The notes under the pieces are model-generated. The model did not search any database and was not told the DNA's origin. It was given only the letters and a program-made list of their open reading frames with translations. From Pseudomonas oryzagri (GTDB lineage Bacteria; Pseudomonadota; Gammaproteobacteria; Pseudomonadales; Pseudomonadaceae): DNA of 64,000 bases. The stretch spans positions 1-64,000 of the forward strand of contig NZ_JAJHPU010000019.1 of NCBI RefSeq assembly GCF_020831405.1. The letters run 5' to 3'. The position numbers and the translations under genes are program-made. Each line of letters opens with the position of its first letter. The first letter of the stretch is position 1. Shown piece by piece: positions 55,731 to 64,000 of this stretch.

Positions 55731-56036
55731 ATGGACGCACCACAGCTGACCGACATCGACTTCGACGCCGCGATGAACCTCGAGCAGCTCCAGGCGCTCG
55801 ACTACAACGAGCGCTTCAATTTCAGCCGCCGGGTGATGCTGCTGGTGCTGGGCAAGAGCAAGGAAGAGCTGGCCGCCACGATCGAGGCGATCGGCGCCGA
55901 ACCGTTTTCCGCCTGGCTCGACCATATCGAGACGCTGCAGCGCGAACTCAAGTACCTGCAAGAATTGTCCGAAACGGCCCGGAGTCGTCTCATCGTCGCC
56001 GCTCAGAAGGTGGCGGAACGCAATGAACCACGCTGA
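55731..56036 (+). CDS. Conserved-looking cytosolic helical protein
   Basis: 101 residues, no named family recognised. Mostly helical: residues 17-60 and 70-95 look like two helices (SRRVMLLVLGKSKEELAATI, ETLQRELKYLQELSETARS). No signal or membrane segment. GGGAG precedes ATG 55731. A hairpin and the tRNA-Ser terminator follow. The frame is open upstream to 55470, but that part crosses the promoter region. Confidence 0.65.
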   Translation: MDAPQLTDIDFDAAMNLEQLQALDYNERFNFSRRVMLLVLGKSKEELAATIEAIGAEPFSAWLDHIETLQRELKYLQELSETARSRLIVAAQKVAERNEPR

Positions 56037-56123
56037 GATCCCGCCCCTCCCGCCGCGCCAGTTTCTCCTGCCCTGGTAAGGCGGGGCTCTTCATCTATAT
56101 ACATGCCGGCCGTAAGCGCGCGA

Positions 56124-56147
56124 AGTTCGCCATGAAGAGGGCGAACT
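56124..56147 (+). terminator. Hairpin after the 101-residue gene
   Basis: AGTTCGCC (56124-56131) pairs with GGCGAACT (56140-56147) over an 8-base loop. No T-run; the stronger hairpin at 56158-56182 follows and probably serves both directions. Confidence 0.4.
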
Positions 56148-56157
56148 CCAGAAACGA

Positions 56158-56182
56158 CAAAGCCCCGGAAACCGGGGCTTTG
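56158..56182. terminator. Terminator after tRNA-Ser
   Basis: CAAAGCCCCGG-AAA-CCGGGGCTTTG: perfect 11-bp stem, 3-base loop, 12 bases past the tRNA-Ser 3' end. The TTTG end on either strand gives a modest U-tract. Confidence 0.75.
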
Positions 56183-56193
56183 CGTTGAATAGA

Positions 56194-56281
56194 TGGCGGA
56201 AGCGCAGAGATTCGAACTCTGGGACAGTTGCCCGTCGGCGGTTTTCAAGACCGCTGCCTTAAACCACTCGGCCACACTTCC
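56194..56281 (-). tRNA. tRNA-Ser (anticodon UGA)
   Basis: 88 nt, type II with long variable arm. Begins GGAAGTGTGGCCGAG, anticodon stem-loop GCGGTCTTGAAAACCGC gives UGA, T arm GAGTTCGAATCTC, encoded CCA. Confidence 0.95.
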
Positions 56282-56406
56282 ACAACGGGCGGCAATACTA
56301 CCGGATAGAAACAGACTGTCAAACTCTAGTTGCCTGGCCGTCATCGCCGCTTTGCTATGCTGGCGCCTGTCCGCCAAGCACACGATTTTCCAGGAGGAAT
56401 CCGCAC

Positions 56407-57075
56407 ATGCGCGAACAACCCTATGCCCTGCAGAGCACGCAGGTCGCCCAGCTCGAGACCAGCAAGGTCCTGCGCAACACCTACGCCCTGCTGGCGATGA
56501 CCCTTGGCTTCAGCGGCCTGGTGGCCTTCGCCGCGCAGCAGGCGCACGTGCCGCACCCGGGCATGCTGATCACCCTGGTCGGTTTCTACGGCCTGTTCTT
56601 CCTCACCGTCAAACTGCGCAACTCCGGCTGGGGCCTGGTCAGCACCTTCGCCCTGACCGGCTTCATGGGTTACACCCTCGGCCCGATCCTCGACCGCTAC
56701 CTGGGCATGGCCAACGGTGCCGACGTGATCGTCAGCGCCTTCACCATGACCGCCATCGTCTTCGGCGGTCTGTCCGCCTACGTGCTGACCACCCGCAAGG
56801 ACATGAGCTTCCTGTCCGGCTTCCTCACCGTCGGCTTCTTCGTCCTGCTCGGCGCCGTACTGGCCGCCTGGCTGTTCGAAATCAGCGGCCTGCAACTGGC
56901 GATCAGCGCCGGTTTCGTGCTGTTCTCCTCGGCGGCGATCCTCTACCAGACCAGCGAGATCATCCACGGCGGCGAGAACAACTACATCATGGCGACCATC
57001 AGCCTGTACGTGTCGATCTACAACCTGTTCATCAGCCTGCTGCAGATCTTCGGCATCATGGGCAGCGACGACTGA
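56407..57075 (+). CDS. yccA: YccA-type Bax inhibitor-1 family membrane protein
   Basis: 222 residues with seven membrane helices and the family's charged C-terminal pair region (SEIIHGGENNYIMATISLYVSIYNLF). In E. coli YccA binds and restrains the FtsH protease at the inner membrane. CAGGAGGAAT precedes ATG 56407, a strong ribosome site. An intrinsic terminator follows, so it is its own unit just before the tus operon, the same order as in P. aeruginosa as I recall it. Confidence 0.92.
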   Translation: MREQPYALQSTQVAQLETSKVLRNTYALLAMTLGFSGLVAFAAQQAHVPHPGMLITLVGFYGLFFLTVKLRNSGWGLVSTFALTGFMGYTLGPILDRYLGMANGADVIVSAFTMTAIVFGGLSAYVLTTRKDMSFLSGFLTVGFFVLLGAVLAAWLFEISGLQLAISAGFVLFSSAAILYQTSEIIHGGENNYIMATISLYVSIYNLFISLLQIFGIMGSDD

Positions 57076-57098
57076 TCCCGACCGCCGCGCAGTCCCCG

Positions 57099-57130
57099 GA
57101 GCCCGCCAACTTTGGCGGGCTCTTTCGTTT
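57099..57130 (+). terminator. Terminator after yccA
   Basis: GAGCCCGCC (57099-57107) and GGCGGGCTC (57114-57122), 9-bp stem, followed by TTTCGTTT. Confidence 0.88.
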
Positions 57131-57141
57131 GCGTTTATCAT
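57112..57141 (+). promoter_or_regulatory. Possible tus operon promoter
   Basis: TTGGCG (57112-57117), 18-base spacer, TATCAT (57136-57141), 28 bases before tusD. The -35 would lie inside the yccA terminator stem, so initiation and termination share sequence. Confidence 0.4.
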
Positions 57142-57169
57142 GGGCGGCATTGTTGCCAGGCCGCTCCAG

Positions 57170-57562
57170 ATGAAATTCGCCCTCGCCCTGTTCGCCCCGC
57201 CCCATGCCCCCTCCAGTCGCCGCGCGCTGCGTTTCGCCGAGGCGGCGCTGGCCGGCGGCCATGAGATCGTCCGTGTGTTTTTCTATCAGGACAGCGTGCA
57301 GCTGGCTTCCTCGCTGACGGTCAGCGCACAGGACGAGCTGGACCTGCCGGCCGCCTGGCGCACCTTCGTGCAGGAACATCGGCTGGATGGCGTGGTGTGC
57401 ATCGCCGCCGCCCTGCGCCGTGGGGTGCTGAACGGCGAGGAAGCGCAGCGCTACGGCCGCGCCGGGCATAACCTCGACGCGCCCTGGGAGCTGTCCGGCC
57501 TCGGCCAGTTGCACGAGGCGGCCCAGGAAGCCGACCGCCTGATCTGCTTCGGAGGCGACTGA
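57170..57562 (+). CDS. tusD: Sulfur relay protein TusD
   Basis: 130 residues, DsrE fold. The sulfur-carrying cysteine is C77 in DGVVCIAAALRRG, equivalent to E. coli C78. With TusB and TusC it forms a hexamer that takes sulfur from TusA and passes it to TusE for 2-thiouridine in tRNA wobble bases. ATG 57170 gives the conserved MKFALALFAPP start; the ten extra codons from 57140 are not conserved. The next gene begins 1 base after its stop. Confidence 0.93.
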   Translation: MKFALALFAPPHAPSSRRALRFAEAALAGGHEIVRVFFYQDSVQLASSLTVSAQDELDLPAAWRTFVQEHRLDGVVCIAAALRRGVLNGEEAQRYGRAGHNLDAPWELSGLGQLHEAAQEADRLICFGGD

Positions 57563-57563
57563 G

Positions 57564-57923
57564 ATGGCCAAATCGCTGCTGCTGATCTGCCGCCGTTCGC
57601 CGTGGAGCGGCCCGGGAGCCCGCGAGGCGTTGGACGTCGCCCTGGCCGGCGGCGCCTTCGATCTGCCGATCAGCCTGCTGTTTCTCGATGACGGCGTGTT
57701 CCAGCTCAAGCCCGCCCAGCAGCCGGCCGCCGTGCAGCAGAAGGACCTGACCGCCAACCTGCAGGCGCTGCCGCTGTTCGGCGTCGAGGCGCTGTACGTC
57801 GCCCGCGCCGACCTGGACAGCCGCGGCCTGAGCGCCGAACACCTCAGCCTGCCGGCGACCCCGGTGGAGGATGCCCACCTCGCCGCCCTGCTCGATCAAC
57901 ACGACCTGGTGATCACCCTCTGA
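57564..57923 (+). CDS. tusC: Sulfur relay protein TusC
   Basis: 119 residues, DsrF-like member of the TusBCD complex: MAKSLLLICRRSPWSG start, GAFDLPISLLFLDDGVFQL core. It has no catalytic cysteine of its own. Its last base overlaps the tusB start (TGATGG), so translation is coupled. Confidence 0.92.
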   Translation: MAKSLLLICRRSPWSGPGAREALDVALAGGAFDLPISLLFLDDGVFQLKPAQQPAAVQQKDLTANLQALPLFGVEALYVARADLDSRGLSAEHLSLPATPVEDAHLAALLDQHDLVITL

Positions 57924-58222
57924 TGGCCACCCTGCACCTGCTTTCCCGCTCGCCGTTCGTCGACCTCAGCGGCGCCAGCTGCCTGCGCCTGCTCGGCGCG
58001 GGCGACGGCCTGCTGCTGACCGGCGACGCCGTCTACGCCCTGCAAGCCGATTCGCGCCCCTTCGCGGTGTTGAGCGCGCTGCCGGCCGACCGCCCGCTGT
58101 TCGCTCTCGCCGAGGACCTCGAGGCGCGCGGCATCGCCGCCCCGGACTTCGTGCAGGCCATCGACTACGCGGAGTTCGTCGAATTGACCTTGCGCTTCGA
58201 GCGGGTGAACAGCTGGCTATGA
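57923..58222 (+). CDS. tusB: Sulfur relay protein TusB
   Basis: 99 residues, DsrH-like, the smallest of the TusBCD trio (LHLLSRSPF start, GDGLLLTGDAVYAL). Overlaps tusC by 1 base and tusE by 4. Confidence 0.92.
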   Translation: MATLHLLSRSPFVDLSGASCLRLLGAGDGLLLTGDAVYALQADSRPFAVLSALPADRPLFALAEDLEARGIAAPDFVQAIDYAEFVELTLRFERVNSWL

Positions 58223-58554
58223 GCACCCTCAACGTGATGGGCAAGGAGATCGCCCTCGACAAGGACGGCTACCTGCTCGAACTGGACGACTGGAGCCCGG
58301 CGGTCGCCGAGGCGCTGGCCGCCCGCGAACAGATCGCGCTGGGCGAGGCGCACTGGGAGATCCTCGAACTGCTGCGGCGCTTCTACGCCGAGTTCCAGCT
58401 GTCGCCGGCCACCCGCCCGCTGATCCGCTACACCGCGCAGCAGCTCGGCCCCGAGAAGGGCAACAGCCTGCACCTCAACCAACTGTTCCACGGCACCCCT
58501 GCCAAACTGGCCGCCAAGCTGGCCGGATTGCCCAAACCGACCAATTGCATATGA
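58219..58554 (+). CDS. tusE: TusE/DsrC sulfur carrier
   Basis: 111 residues, DsrC-like. The conserved penultimate cysteine C110 in the C-terminal PTNCI accepts persulfide from TusD and hands it to MnmA for tRNA thiolation. The second DsrC cysteine, needed for dissimilatory sulfite reductase, is absent, which marks the TusE role. It overlaps tusB by 4 bases (ATGA) and ybiB by 4. Confidence 0.94.
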   Translation: MSTLNVMGKEIALDKDGYLLELDDWSPAVAEALAAREQIALGEAHWEILELLRRFYAEFQLSPATRPLIRYTAQQLGPEKGNSLHLNQLFHGTPAKLAAKLAGLPKPTNCI

Positions 58555-59537
58555 CGACCCCGACCCTGGTGACTCCCGCAGAACACCCCTTCGCCCAGTT
58601 CGTGCGCATCCTCGGCAAGGGCAAGCGCGGCGCGCGCAGCCTGACCCGCGAGGAGGCCCGCGAGGCCATGGGCATGCTGCTCGACGGCAAGGTCGAGGAG
58701 GTCCAGCTCGGCGCCTTCCTGATGCTGCTGCGCCATAAGGAGGAAAGCGCCGAGGAGCTGGCCGGCTTCACCGAAGCGGTGCGCGAGCGTCTCAACGCAC
58801 CGCCCACCGTGGTCGACCTCGACTGGCCGACCTACGCCGGCAAGAAGCGCCACCTGCCCTGGTACCTGCTGGCCGCCAAGGCGCTGGCCGCCAGCGGCGT
58901 GCGCATCGTGCTGCATGGCGGCGGCGCGCACACCGCCGGGCGCCTGTACGCCGAACAGTTGCTGGAGAAGCTGGAGATTCCCTGCTGCGCCAGCTGGAAC
59001 GAAGTGGTCAAGGCGCTGGACGACCGCCACATCGCCTTCATTCCGCTGGGCGCCTGGATGCCGCGCCTGCAGCACATGATCGACCTGCGCAACACCCTCG
59101 GCCTGCGCTCGCCGATCCACTCGCTGGCGCGCATCCTCAACCCGCTGGGCGCACGCTGCGTGCTGCAGAGCATCTTCCACCCCGGCTACCAGGCGATCCA
59201 CCGCGACGCCAGCGTGCTGCTCGGCGACCACGCCATCGTCATCAAGGGCGATGGCGGCGAAATCGAGGTCAATCCCGACGTCGATACCCAGCTGTTCGGC
59301 GCCACCGCCGGCCAGGCATGGGACGAGGAATGGCCCGCGCTGTCCGCGCAGCGCCACGTCAAGCCGGCCAGCCTCGATCCGGCCCAATTGCAGGCCTTCT
59401 GGCACGGCGAAAGCGAGGATGCGTATGGCCGCCTGGCGGTGCTCGCTACCATGGCCTTGGCCCTGCGCGGCCTCGGTCTCGACCGCGAGGCCGCCTTCGC
59501 CCGCGCCGCCCAACTCTGGGAGCGCCGACTGGGATAA
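58551..59537 (+). CDS. ybiB: YbiB-type TrpD2-like protein
   Basis: 328 residues, anthranilate-phosphoribosyltransferase fold (glycosyltransferase family 3). The family (YbiB/TrpD2) binds nucleic acid rather than anthranilate in E. coli. HGGGAHTAGRLYAEQLLE replaces the usual TrpD PRPP loop. ATG 58551 overlaps the tusE stop. Its presence at the end of the tus run suggests a tRNA-related role. Confidence 0.88.
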   Translation: MTTPTLVTPAEHPFAQFVRILGKGKRGARSLTREEAREAMGMLLDGKVEEVQLGAFLMLLRHKEESAEELAGFTEAVRERLNAPPTVVDLDWPTYAGKKRHLPWYLLAAKALAASGVRIVLHGGGAHTAGRLYAEQLLEKLEIPCCASWNEVVKALDDRHIAFIPLGAWMPRLQHMIDLRNTLGLRSPIHSLARILNPLGARCVLQSIFHPGYQAIHRDASVLLGDHAIVIKGDGGEIEVNPDVDTQLFGATAGQAWDEEWPALSAQRHVKPASLDPAQLQAFWHGESEDAYGRLAVLATMALALRGLGLDREAAFARAAQLWERRLG

Positions 59538-59587
59538 GCGGCCGGCGGACTGCCACGCCCGCCCCGCCTCCGCTGCGATCGACCTGC

Positions 59588-62236
59588 ATGACCCTGTCCA
59601 TCCATACGTTGCACGTCCAGGACTGGCGCCAGGCCATCGGCCCTGGCGACTACAGCCGCGGCCGCGACTACTTCATCGACAACCGCGCCCAGATCGAGAG
59701 CCTCGACGAGCAGGTGCTGCTCGCCGAGTGCCGCGGTTCCGGCCGCCAGCGCTATCGGCAGCGTATCCGCCTGATCGACCGCGGCAGCCACTGGGACATC
59801 GATGGCCGTTGCAGCTGCCCGGTCGGCTACAACTGCAAGCATGTGGTCGCCGCCCTGCTCACCCTCGAACGTCAGCAGGCTCAGGGCGTGAACGTGCCCG
59901 GCAGCAGCCCGCTGCCGCCGCCGCAGGTCATCGACCTACCCGTCCAGGCGCCGCAGCCCCGGCTGATCCTCGGCAGCCACATGCGCGTGCACTACGACGC
60001 GCGCAAGGGCCGGATGATCGAGCAGACCCAGCACCGCGCCGCGCTGTCCTTCGACTACCGCGGCCACGTCACCTTCGGCCGCGTGCCGGCCAAGGAGTGG
60101 CTGGTGCGCCTCGACGACCAGCACCTGCTGCGCATCGCCCGCCATCACGAGGCCGAGGCAGCGCTGCGCCAGCGCCTGGCCGAACTCGGCTTCGTCATCG
60201 CCCTGCGCCGCAGCGAGGCGCTGTCGGAAAGCGCCGGCGAACTCTTCGAGCTGACCGACGACGCCGCCTGGCTGCATTTCGTCCGCGAACAACTACCGAA
60301 GCTGCGCGAACAGGGTTGGCAGATCCGCATGCAGCCGGACTTCCAGTTCAACCTAGCGAGCCTCGGCGAGTGGCACGTCGGCATCAGCGAGTCCGAGGAA
60401 GGCGACTGGTTCGACCTGGAGATGGGCATCGAAGTGGATGGCGAGCGGGTCAGCCTGCTGCCGATCCTCCTGCATGCCATCCGCCACTCGCCCTGGCTGC
60501 TGACCGGGGCCGCGCTGGCCCAGCGCGGCGACGACGAGGAACTGCTGGTGCCGCTGCCGCGCAGCCACGGCGGCCGCCGCGTCGCGCTGCCGTTCGGCCG
60601 CCTCAAGCCGCTGCTGGCCAGCCTCGGCGAGCTGTACTTTCGCGAGGACGAGAGCGAGTTGGCCGGCGCCGGCGAGCGCCTGCGCCTGGGCCGCGCCGAT
60701 GCCGCGCGGCTGGTCGCCCTGGACGCCCTGCCCGCCCTGCACTGGCTGGGCGGCGAGCGCCTGCGCGAGTTCGCCCGTCGCCTGCAGGAACTGCCGCAGC
60801 AGCCGGTGGCCGCCCCGGCCGGTCTGCGCGCCGAACTGCGCGACTATCAGCAGCAGAGCCTGGCCTGGCTGCAGGCGCTGCGCGAGCTGCAGGTCGGCGG
60901 CATCCTCGCCGACGACATGGGCCTGGGCAAGACGCTGCAGACCCTGGCGCACATCCTCGCCGAGAAGCAGGCCGGGCGCCTGACTCGCCCGGCGCTGATC
61001 GTCATGCCCACCAGCCTGATTCCCAACTGGCAGGACGAGGCGGCGCGCTTCGCCCCCGACCTGCGCGTGCTGGCCCTGCACGGCGCCAAGCGCAAGGGGC
61101 TGTTCGAGCAGATCGACGCCCACGACCTGGTGCTGACCACCTACGCCCTGCTGCCGCGCGACCTCAAGCAGTTCCACGGCCGCCACTGGCACCTGGTGAT
61201 CCTCGACGAGGCGCAGAACATCAAGAACCCGCGCAGCCGCGCCGCCCAGGCCGCCGGCCAGCTCGACGCCGGGCAGCGCCTGTGCCTGACCGGCACGCCG
61301 CTGGAAAACCACCTGGGCGAGCTGTGGTCGCTGTTCGACTTCCTGATGCCCGGCTGGCTGGGCGACAGCAAGACGTTCACCCGCGTCTACCGCACCCCGA
61401 TCGAGAAGCACGGCGATGCCCAGCGACTCGCCCACCTGGTGGCGCGGGTCAAGCCATTCCTGCTGCGCCGCACCAAGGAACAGGTGGCCCGCGAGCTGCC
61501 GCCGAAGACCGAGATCACCCAGCGCATCGAACTGAGCGATACCCAGCGCGACCGCTACGAGACGTTGCGCCTGGCCATGGACAAGAAGGTGCGCGCCGAG
61601 ATCCAGCGTCTGGGGATGGGCCGCAGCCAGCTGGTGATCCTCGAGGCGTTGCTGCGCCTGCGCCAGGCCTGCTGCGACCTGCGCCTGCTCGGTGAAGAAG
61701 GCGCCGACCTGACCAGCGCCGACTCCGGCAAGCTCAGCGCGTTGCTGGAGATGCTCGAGGAGCTGATCAGCGAAGGCCGTCGCGTGCTGCTGTTCTCCCA
61801 GTTCACCAGCATGCTCGGCCTGATCGAGGCCGAGCTGAAGGCGCGCAAGATCGCCTACGCCAAGCTCACCGGCGCCACTCAGGACCGCCGTGCGCCGGTC
61901 GAGGCTTTCCAGGGCGGCAAGGTGCCGGTGTTCCTGATCAGCCTCAAGGCCGGCGGCGCCGGCCTCAACCTGACCGCCGCCGACACCGTGATCCACTTCG
62001 ACCCCTGGTGGAACCCGGCCGCCGAGGCCCAGGCCAGCGACCGCGCCTATCGCATCGGCCAGGACAAGCCGGTGTTCGTCTACCGCCTGATCGCCCGCGG
62101 CAGCGTCGAGGAGAAGATCCAGCAGCTGCAGGAAAGCAAGGCGAATCTGGCGCGCAGCGTGCTGGAGGGCGGCGGCCAGGGCGACTGGACGTTGAGCGAG
62201 GCGGATCTCGACGCCCTGCTGGCGCCGCTGGCCTGA
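59588..62236 (+). CDS. SWIM-domain SNF2-family helicase
   Basis: 882 residues. An N-terminal SWIM zinc finger (CSCPVGYNCKHVVA, about 77-92) is followed by a long middle region and a SNF2 ATPase: Walker A DDMGLGKT near 440-450, DEAQ box near 540, and the helicase C-terminal motifs LKAGGAGLNLTAADTVIHFD and QASDRAYRIGQ near 780-830. It should translocate on double-stranded nucleic acid using ATP, relatives of RapA/HepA. ATG 59588 was chosen as the first Met before the conserved MTLSIHTL; a longer frame from 59318 overlaps ybiB. Start evidence is weak because no clear ribosome site is present. Confidence 0.88.
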   Translation: MTLSIHTLHVQDWRQAIGPGDYSRGRDYFIDNRAQIESLDEQVLLAECRGSGRQRYRQRIRLIDRGSHWDIDGRCSCPVGYNCKHVVAALLTLERQQAQGVNVPGSSPLPPPQVIDLPVQAPQPRLILGSHMRVHYDARKGRMIEQTQHRAALSFDYRGHVTFGRVPAKEWLVRLDDQHLLRIARHHEAEAALRQRLAELGFVIALRRSEALSESAGELFELTDDAAWLHFVREQLPKLREQGWQIRMQPDFQFNLASLGEWHVGISESEEGDWFDLEMGIEVDGERVSLLPILLHAIRHSPWLLTGAALAQRGDDEELLVPLPRSHGGRRVALPFGRLKPLLASLGELYFREDESELAGAGERLRLGRADAARLVALDALPALHWLGGERLREFARRLQELPQQPVAAPAGLRAELRDYQQQSLAWLQALRELQVGGILADDMGLGKTLQTLAHILAEKQAGRLTRPALIVMPTSLIPNWQDEAARFAPDLRVLALHGAKRKGLFEQIDAHDLVLTTYALLPRDLKQFHGRHWHLVILDEAQNIKNPRSRAAQAAGQLDAGQRLCLTGTPLENHLGELWSLFDFLMPGWLGDSKTFTRVYRTPIEKHGDAQRLAHLVARVKPFLLRRTKEQVARELPPKTEITQRIELSDTQRDRYETLRLAMDKKVRAEIQRLGMGRSQLVILEALLRLRQACCDLRLLGEEGADLTSADSGKLSALLEMLEELISEGRRVLLFSQFTSMLGLIEAELKARKIAYAKLTGATQDRRAPVEAFQGGKVPVFLISLKAGGAGLNLTAADTVIHFDPWWNPAAEAQASDRAYRIGQDKPVFVYRLIARGSVEEKIQQLQESKANLARSVLEGGGQGDWTLSEADLDALLAPLA

Positions 62237-62244
62237 GGCCCGCC

Positions 62245-62868
62245 ATGCCCTTCCCGGAGTCGCATAGCGTTCCCTGCGAATGGCGCGACTACCCGGAATG
62301 GCATCGCGGCCGCCTGCGCTACGCGGTGTGGGCCCTGACGGTGGACTGCCCGCGCATCCAAGCGCGCCTCGAGCGCGCCCGGACGCACCTCGGCGCCTGG
62401 CTGCACGACGACTACCGGCGCCAGGCGCACATCACCCTGTTCGTCTGCGGTTTCCCCGGCGAATCGCGGCGCTTCGACGACGACTTCCCCGCGCAACGCC
62501 TCGCTGCCCAGTGCACCACCCTGCGCGCCCTCGCAGGGGGCCCCTTCGAGCTGCAGATCGGCGGGCTGGCCAGCTTTGCCAGCGCGCCCTTCCTCGAAGT
62601 CGGCGATCCCCATGGCCGCTTGCCCGCGCTGCGCCAGGCGCTGGCTGCGCATGGCGCGGAAGTGCGCCAGGCGCCCTACCACGCCCATCTCACCGTCGGC
62701 CTGTACGCCCGCGCGGTAGCGCGCGCCGAGCTGCAGCGGCGCCTGATCGAATTCGGCGAGGACGAACCCTTGCCACTGCGCGTGAACGAACTGCACTACG
62801 TCACCTACGCCGCAACCGAGCTGTGCGGGCCACTGCGCAGCGAGCGGCGACTGATCCTGCGCGGCTAG
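62245..62868 (+). CDS. 2H phosphoesterase (2'-5' RNA ligase superfamily)
   Basis: 207 residues with the paired HxT motifs of the superfamily, H62-I-T64 (AHITLFV) and H148-L-T150 (HAHLTVGLY), spaced as in LigT/ThpR. Such enzymes hydrolyse cyclic nucleotide phosphates, often in tRNA metabolism. It begins 8 bases after the helicase gene and is probably cotranscribed with it and the tRNA-modification genes upstream. Confidence 0.85.
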   Translation: MPFPESHSVPCEWRDYPEWHRGRLRYAVWALTVDCPRIQARLERARTHLGAWLHDDYRRQAHITLFVCGFPGESRRFDDDFPAQRLAAQCTTLRALAGGPFELQIGGLASFASAPFLEVGDPHGRLPALRQALAAHGAEVRQAPYHAHLTVGLYARAVARAELQRRLIEFGEDEPLPLRVNELHYVTYAATELCGPLRSERRLILRG

Positions 62869-62892
62869 CTCCAGCCGCCGCAAAGCGCCTCG

Positions 62893-64000
62893 CTACACCT
62901 TGATCACGTAGCCGTAGGCGCGCTTGCTGCCGTCGTCCTCGCGCCGCAGGTAGACACCCTGGATTTCCGGCTCGAAGCCGGGCAGCTGGTTGATCCCCTC
63001 CTCCAGGGCCAGGAAGTACTTGAGCGCCGCGCCGCCCCATACCTCGCCGGGCACCACGCAGAGTACGCCCGGCGGATAGGGCAAGGCGCCCTCGGCGGCG
63101 ACGCGCCCGTCGATCTCGGCCAGCGGCACCAGCTCCACGTTGTTGCGCACCAGATGCTGGTTGGCCTCCCAGGGCGTCATGGCCTGCACCGGGAAGTGCT
63201 CCTTGCGGAACATCTGCTTCTGCAGCCGGTTCATGCCGTGGTGCTTGTAGAAGTCGTGCATCTCCTGGCACAGCCGCCGCAGCGTGTAGCCGGCGTACTT
63301 GTCGTGGGCGGCATGGATCGCCGGCAGCACCTCGGCCAGCGGACTGTCGTGGTCCAGGTGGCGCTCGAACTGGGCGAGATGGGAAACCAGGTGCTGCAGC
63401 TTGGCGAAATGATCCGAAGGGGTGAGCAGGAACAGGATCGAGTTCAGGTCGGCCTTCTCCGGCACGATGCCGTTGCTGCGCAGGTAGTGGGCGAGTACCG
63501 CGGCCGGCACGCCGAAGCTGGCGTAGTCGCCGTTGTCCGGGTTGATGCCGGGGGTGGTCAGCAGCATCTTGCACGGGTCGATGTAGTACTGGTCCCTGGC
63601 GTAGTCGGCGAAGTGGTGCCAGCTGTCCTCCGGCCTGAATTTGAAGAAGCGCAGGTCGTCGATGATCATCTCGGTCTCGTGCTCGGCCCACGCGTGGCCG
63701 TCGACCATCGCCGGAATGAACGGCCTGATGTACTTGCAGGTGCGCAGCATCAGCTTGCGCGCCTCCACGCCGTTCTTGATGCACTCGCGCCACAGGTTGC
63801 GCCCCGGCAATCCATCGTGCATCTGCGCGTTGACATCCAGCGCGGCGAACAGCGGATAGAACGGGCTGGTGGAGGCATGCATCATGTAGGCGTTGTTGAA
63901 CCGCTTATGGGTGCAATAGCGCTGCTGGCCCTTGATATGGCGGTCCTTCTTGTGGATCTGCGAGGTCTGCGAGAAGCCCGCCTGCTGCTTGTGCACCGAC
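62893..64000 (-). CDS. Ornithine decarboxylase (SpeC/SpeF type), C-terminal part, cut by window end
   Basis: The visible part is about 369 residues of a fold-I Orn/Lys/Arg decarboxylase. The PLP-lysine motif HKQQAGFSQ is at the very edge of the window, so roughly half the protein lies beyond 64000. The C-terminal ending GALPYPPGVLCVVPGEVWGG and QGVYLRREDDGSKRAYGYVIK match ornithine decarboxylases better than lysine or arginine ones. It makes putrescine from ornithine. A GTG at 63996 is internal to the gene, not its start. It converges with the 2H phosphoesterase gene, 24 bases apart. Confidence 0.88.
   Translation of the reverse strand, partial: SVHKQQAGFSQTSQIHKKDRHIKGQQRYCTHKRFNNAYMMHASTSPFYPLFAALDVNAQMHDGLPGRNLWRECIKNGVEARKLMLRTCKYIRPFIPAMVDGHAWAEHETEMIIDDLRFFKFRPEDSWHHFADYARDQYYIDPCKMLLTTPGINPDNGDYASFGVPAAVLAHYLRSNGIVPEKADLNSILFLLTPSDHFAKLQHLVSHLAQFERHLDHDSPLAEVLPAIHAAHDKYAGYTLRRLCQEMHDFYKHHGMNRLQKQMFRKEHFPVQAMTPWEANQHLVRNNVELVPLAEIDGRVAAEGALPYPPGVLCVVPGEVWGGAALKYFLALEEGINQLPGFEPEIQGVYLRREDDGSKRAYGYVIKV

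Overview
The window reads as the chromosome of a high-GC pseudomonad (Pseudomonas or a close relative). The evidence is the gene content and order gacA-uvrC-pgsA-tRNA-Gly-tRNA-Cys-tRNA-Leu, the tusDCB-tusE block beside a YccA-type protein, a MetH of Pseudomonas size, and short Crc/Hfq-type AANAANAA leader motifs. Coding density is high on both strands, so long antisense shadow frames are common. I see no insertion sequence, prophage or CRISPR array.

Layout. 0.2-16.5 kb (mostly + strand): metH, a small ion channel, a GNAT acetyltransferase, a gap with minus-strand terminators that may hold a small RNA, a PAS-GGDEF diguanylate cyclase, a GFA protein, glutaredoxin 2, a leucine-rich-repeat protein kinase flanked by two tiny membrane proteins, a PfkB-type sugar kinase (minus), then a DUF4105 membrane protein, a PlpD-like type Vd patatin autotransporter and a DUF2252 kinase-fold protein. 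16.6-22.4 kb (minus): a complete RND efflux operon (adaptor, pump, outer-membrane factor). 22.8-27.2 kb: envelope and hypothetical proteins, small lipoproteins and an MFS exporter.

27.3-50.2 kb (minus strand) is the accessory heart of the window: about 21 genes in two consecutive operon-like blocks with a divergent LysR regulator at 50.5 kb. Block A (50.2 to 39.9 kb) holds a 67-codon ORF, an SMP-30 lactonase, DUF1302 and DUF1329 envelope proteins, a phytoene-dehydrogenase-like flavoprotein, an extradiol-type VOC dioxygenase, a Rieske ferredoxin, a C-C-hydrolase-like alpha/beta hydrolase and an FAD aromatic hydroxylase. Block B (39.5 to 27.3 kb) holds three short-chain dehydrogenases, a YCF48 propeller, an MMPL/RND transporter, a carboxymuconolactone-decarboxylase-like protein, a HisD-like dehydrogenase, a glyoxalase-like VOC protein, an FAH-family hydrolase, an epimerase, an NTF2-like secreted protein and an MFS importer. 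Together they look like an uptake plus ring-hydroxylation, ring-cleavage and side-chain-oxidation pathway for a hydrophobic or aromatic compound whose identity I cannot determine. At least eight leaders in and beside the region carry an AANAANAA motif on or next to the Shine-Dalgarno sequence, as expected for Crc/Hfq catabolite repression.

51.6-64 kb is core genome: tRNA-Leu, tRNA-Cys, tRNA-Gly, pgsA, uvrC, gacA (minus), tRNA-Ser, yccA, the translationally coupled tusD-tusC-tusB-tusE-ybiB run, a SWIM/SNF2 helicase, a 2H phosphoesterase, and the C-terminal half of an ornithine decarboxylase cut by the window end.
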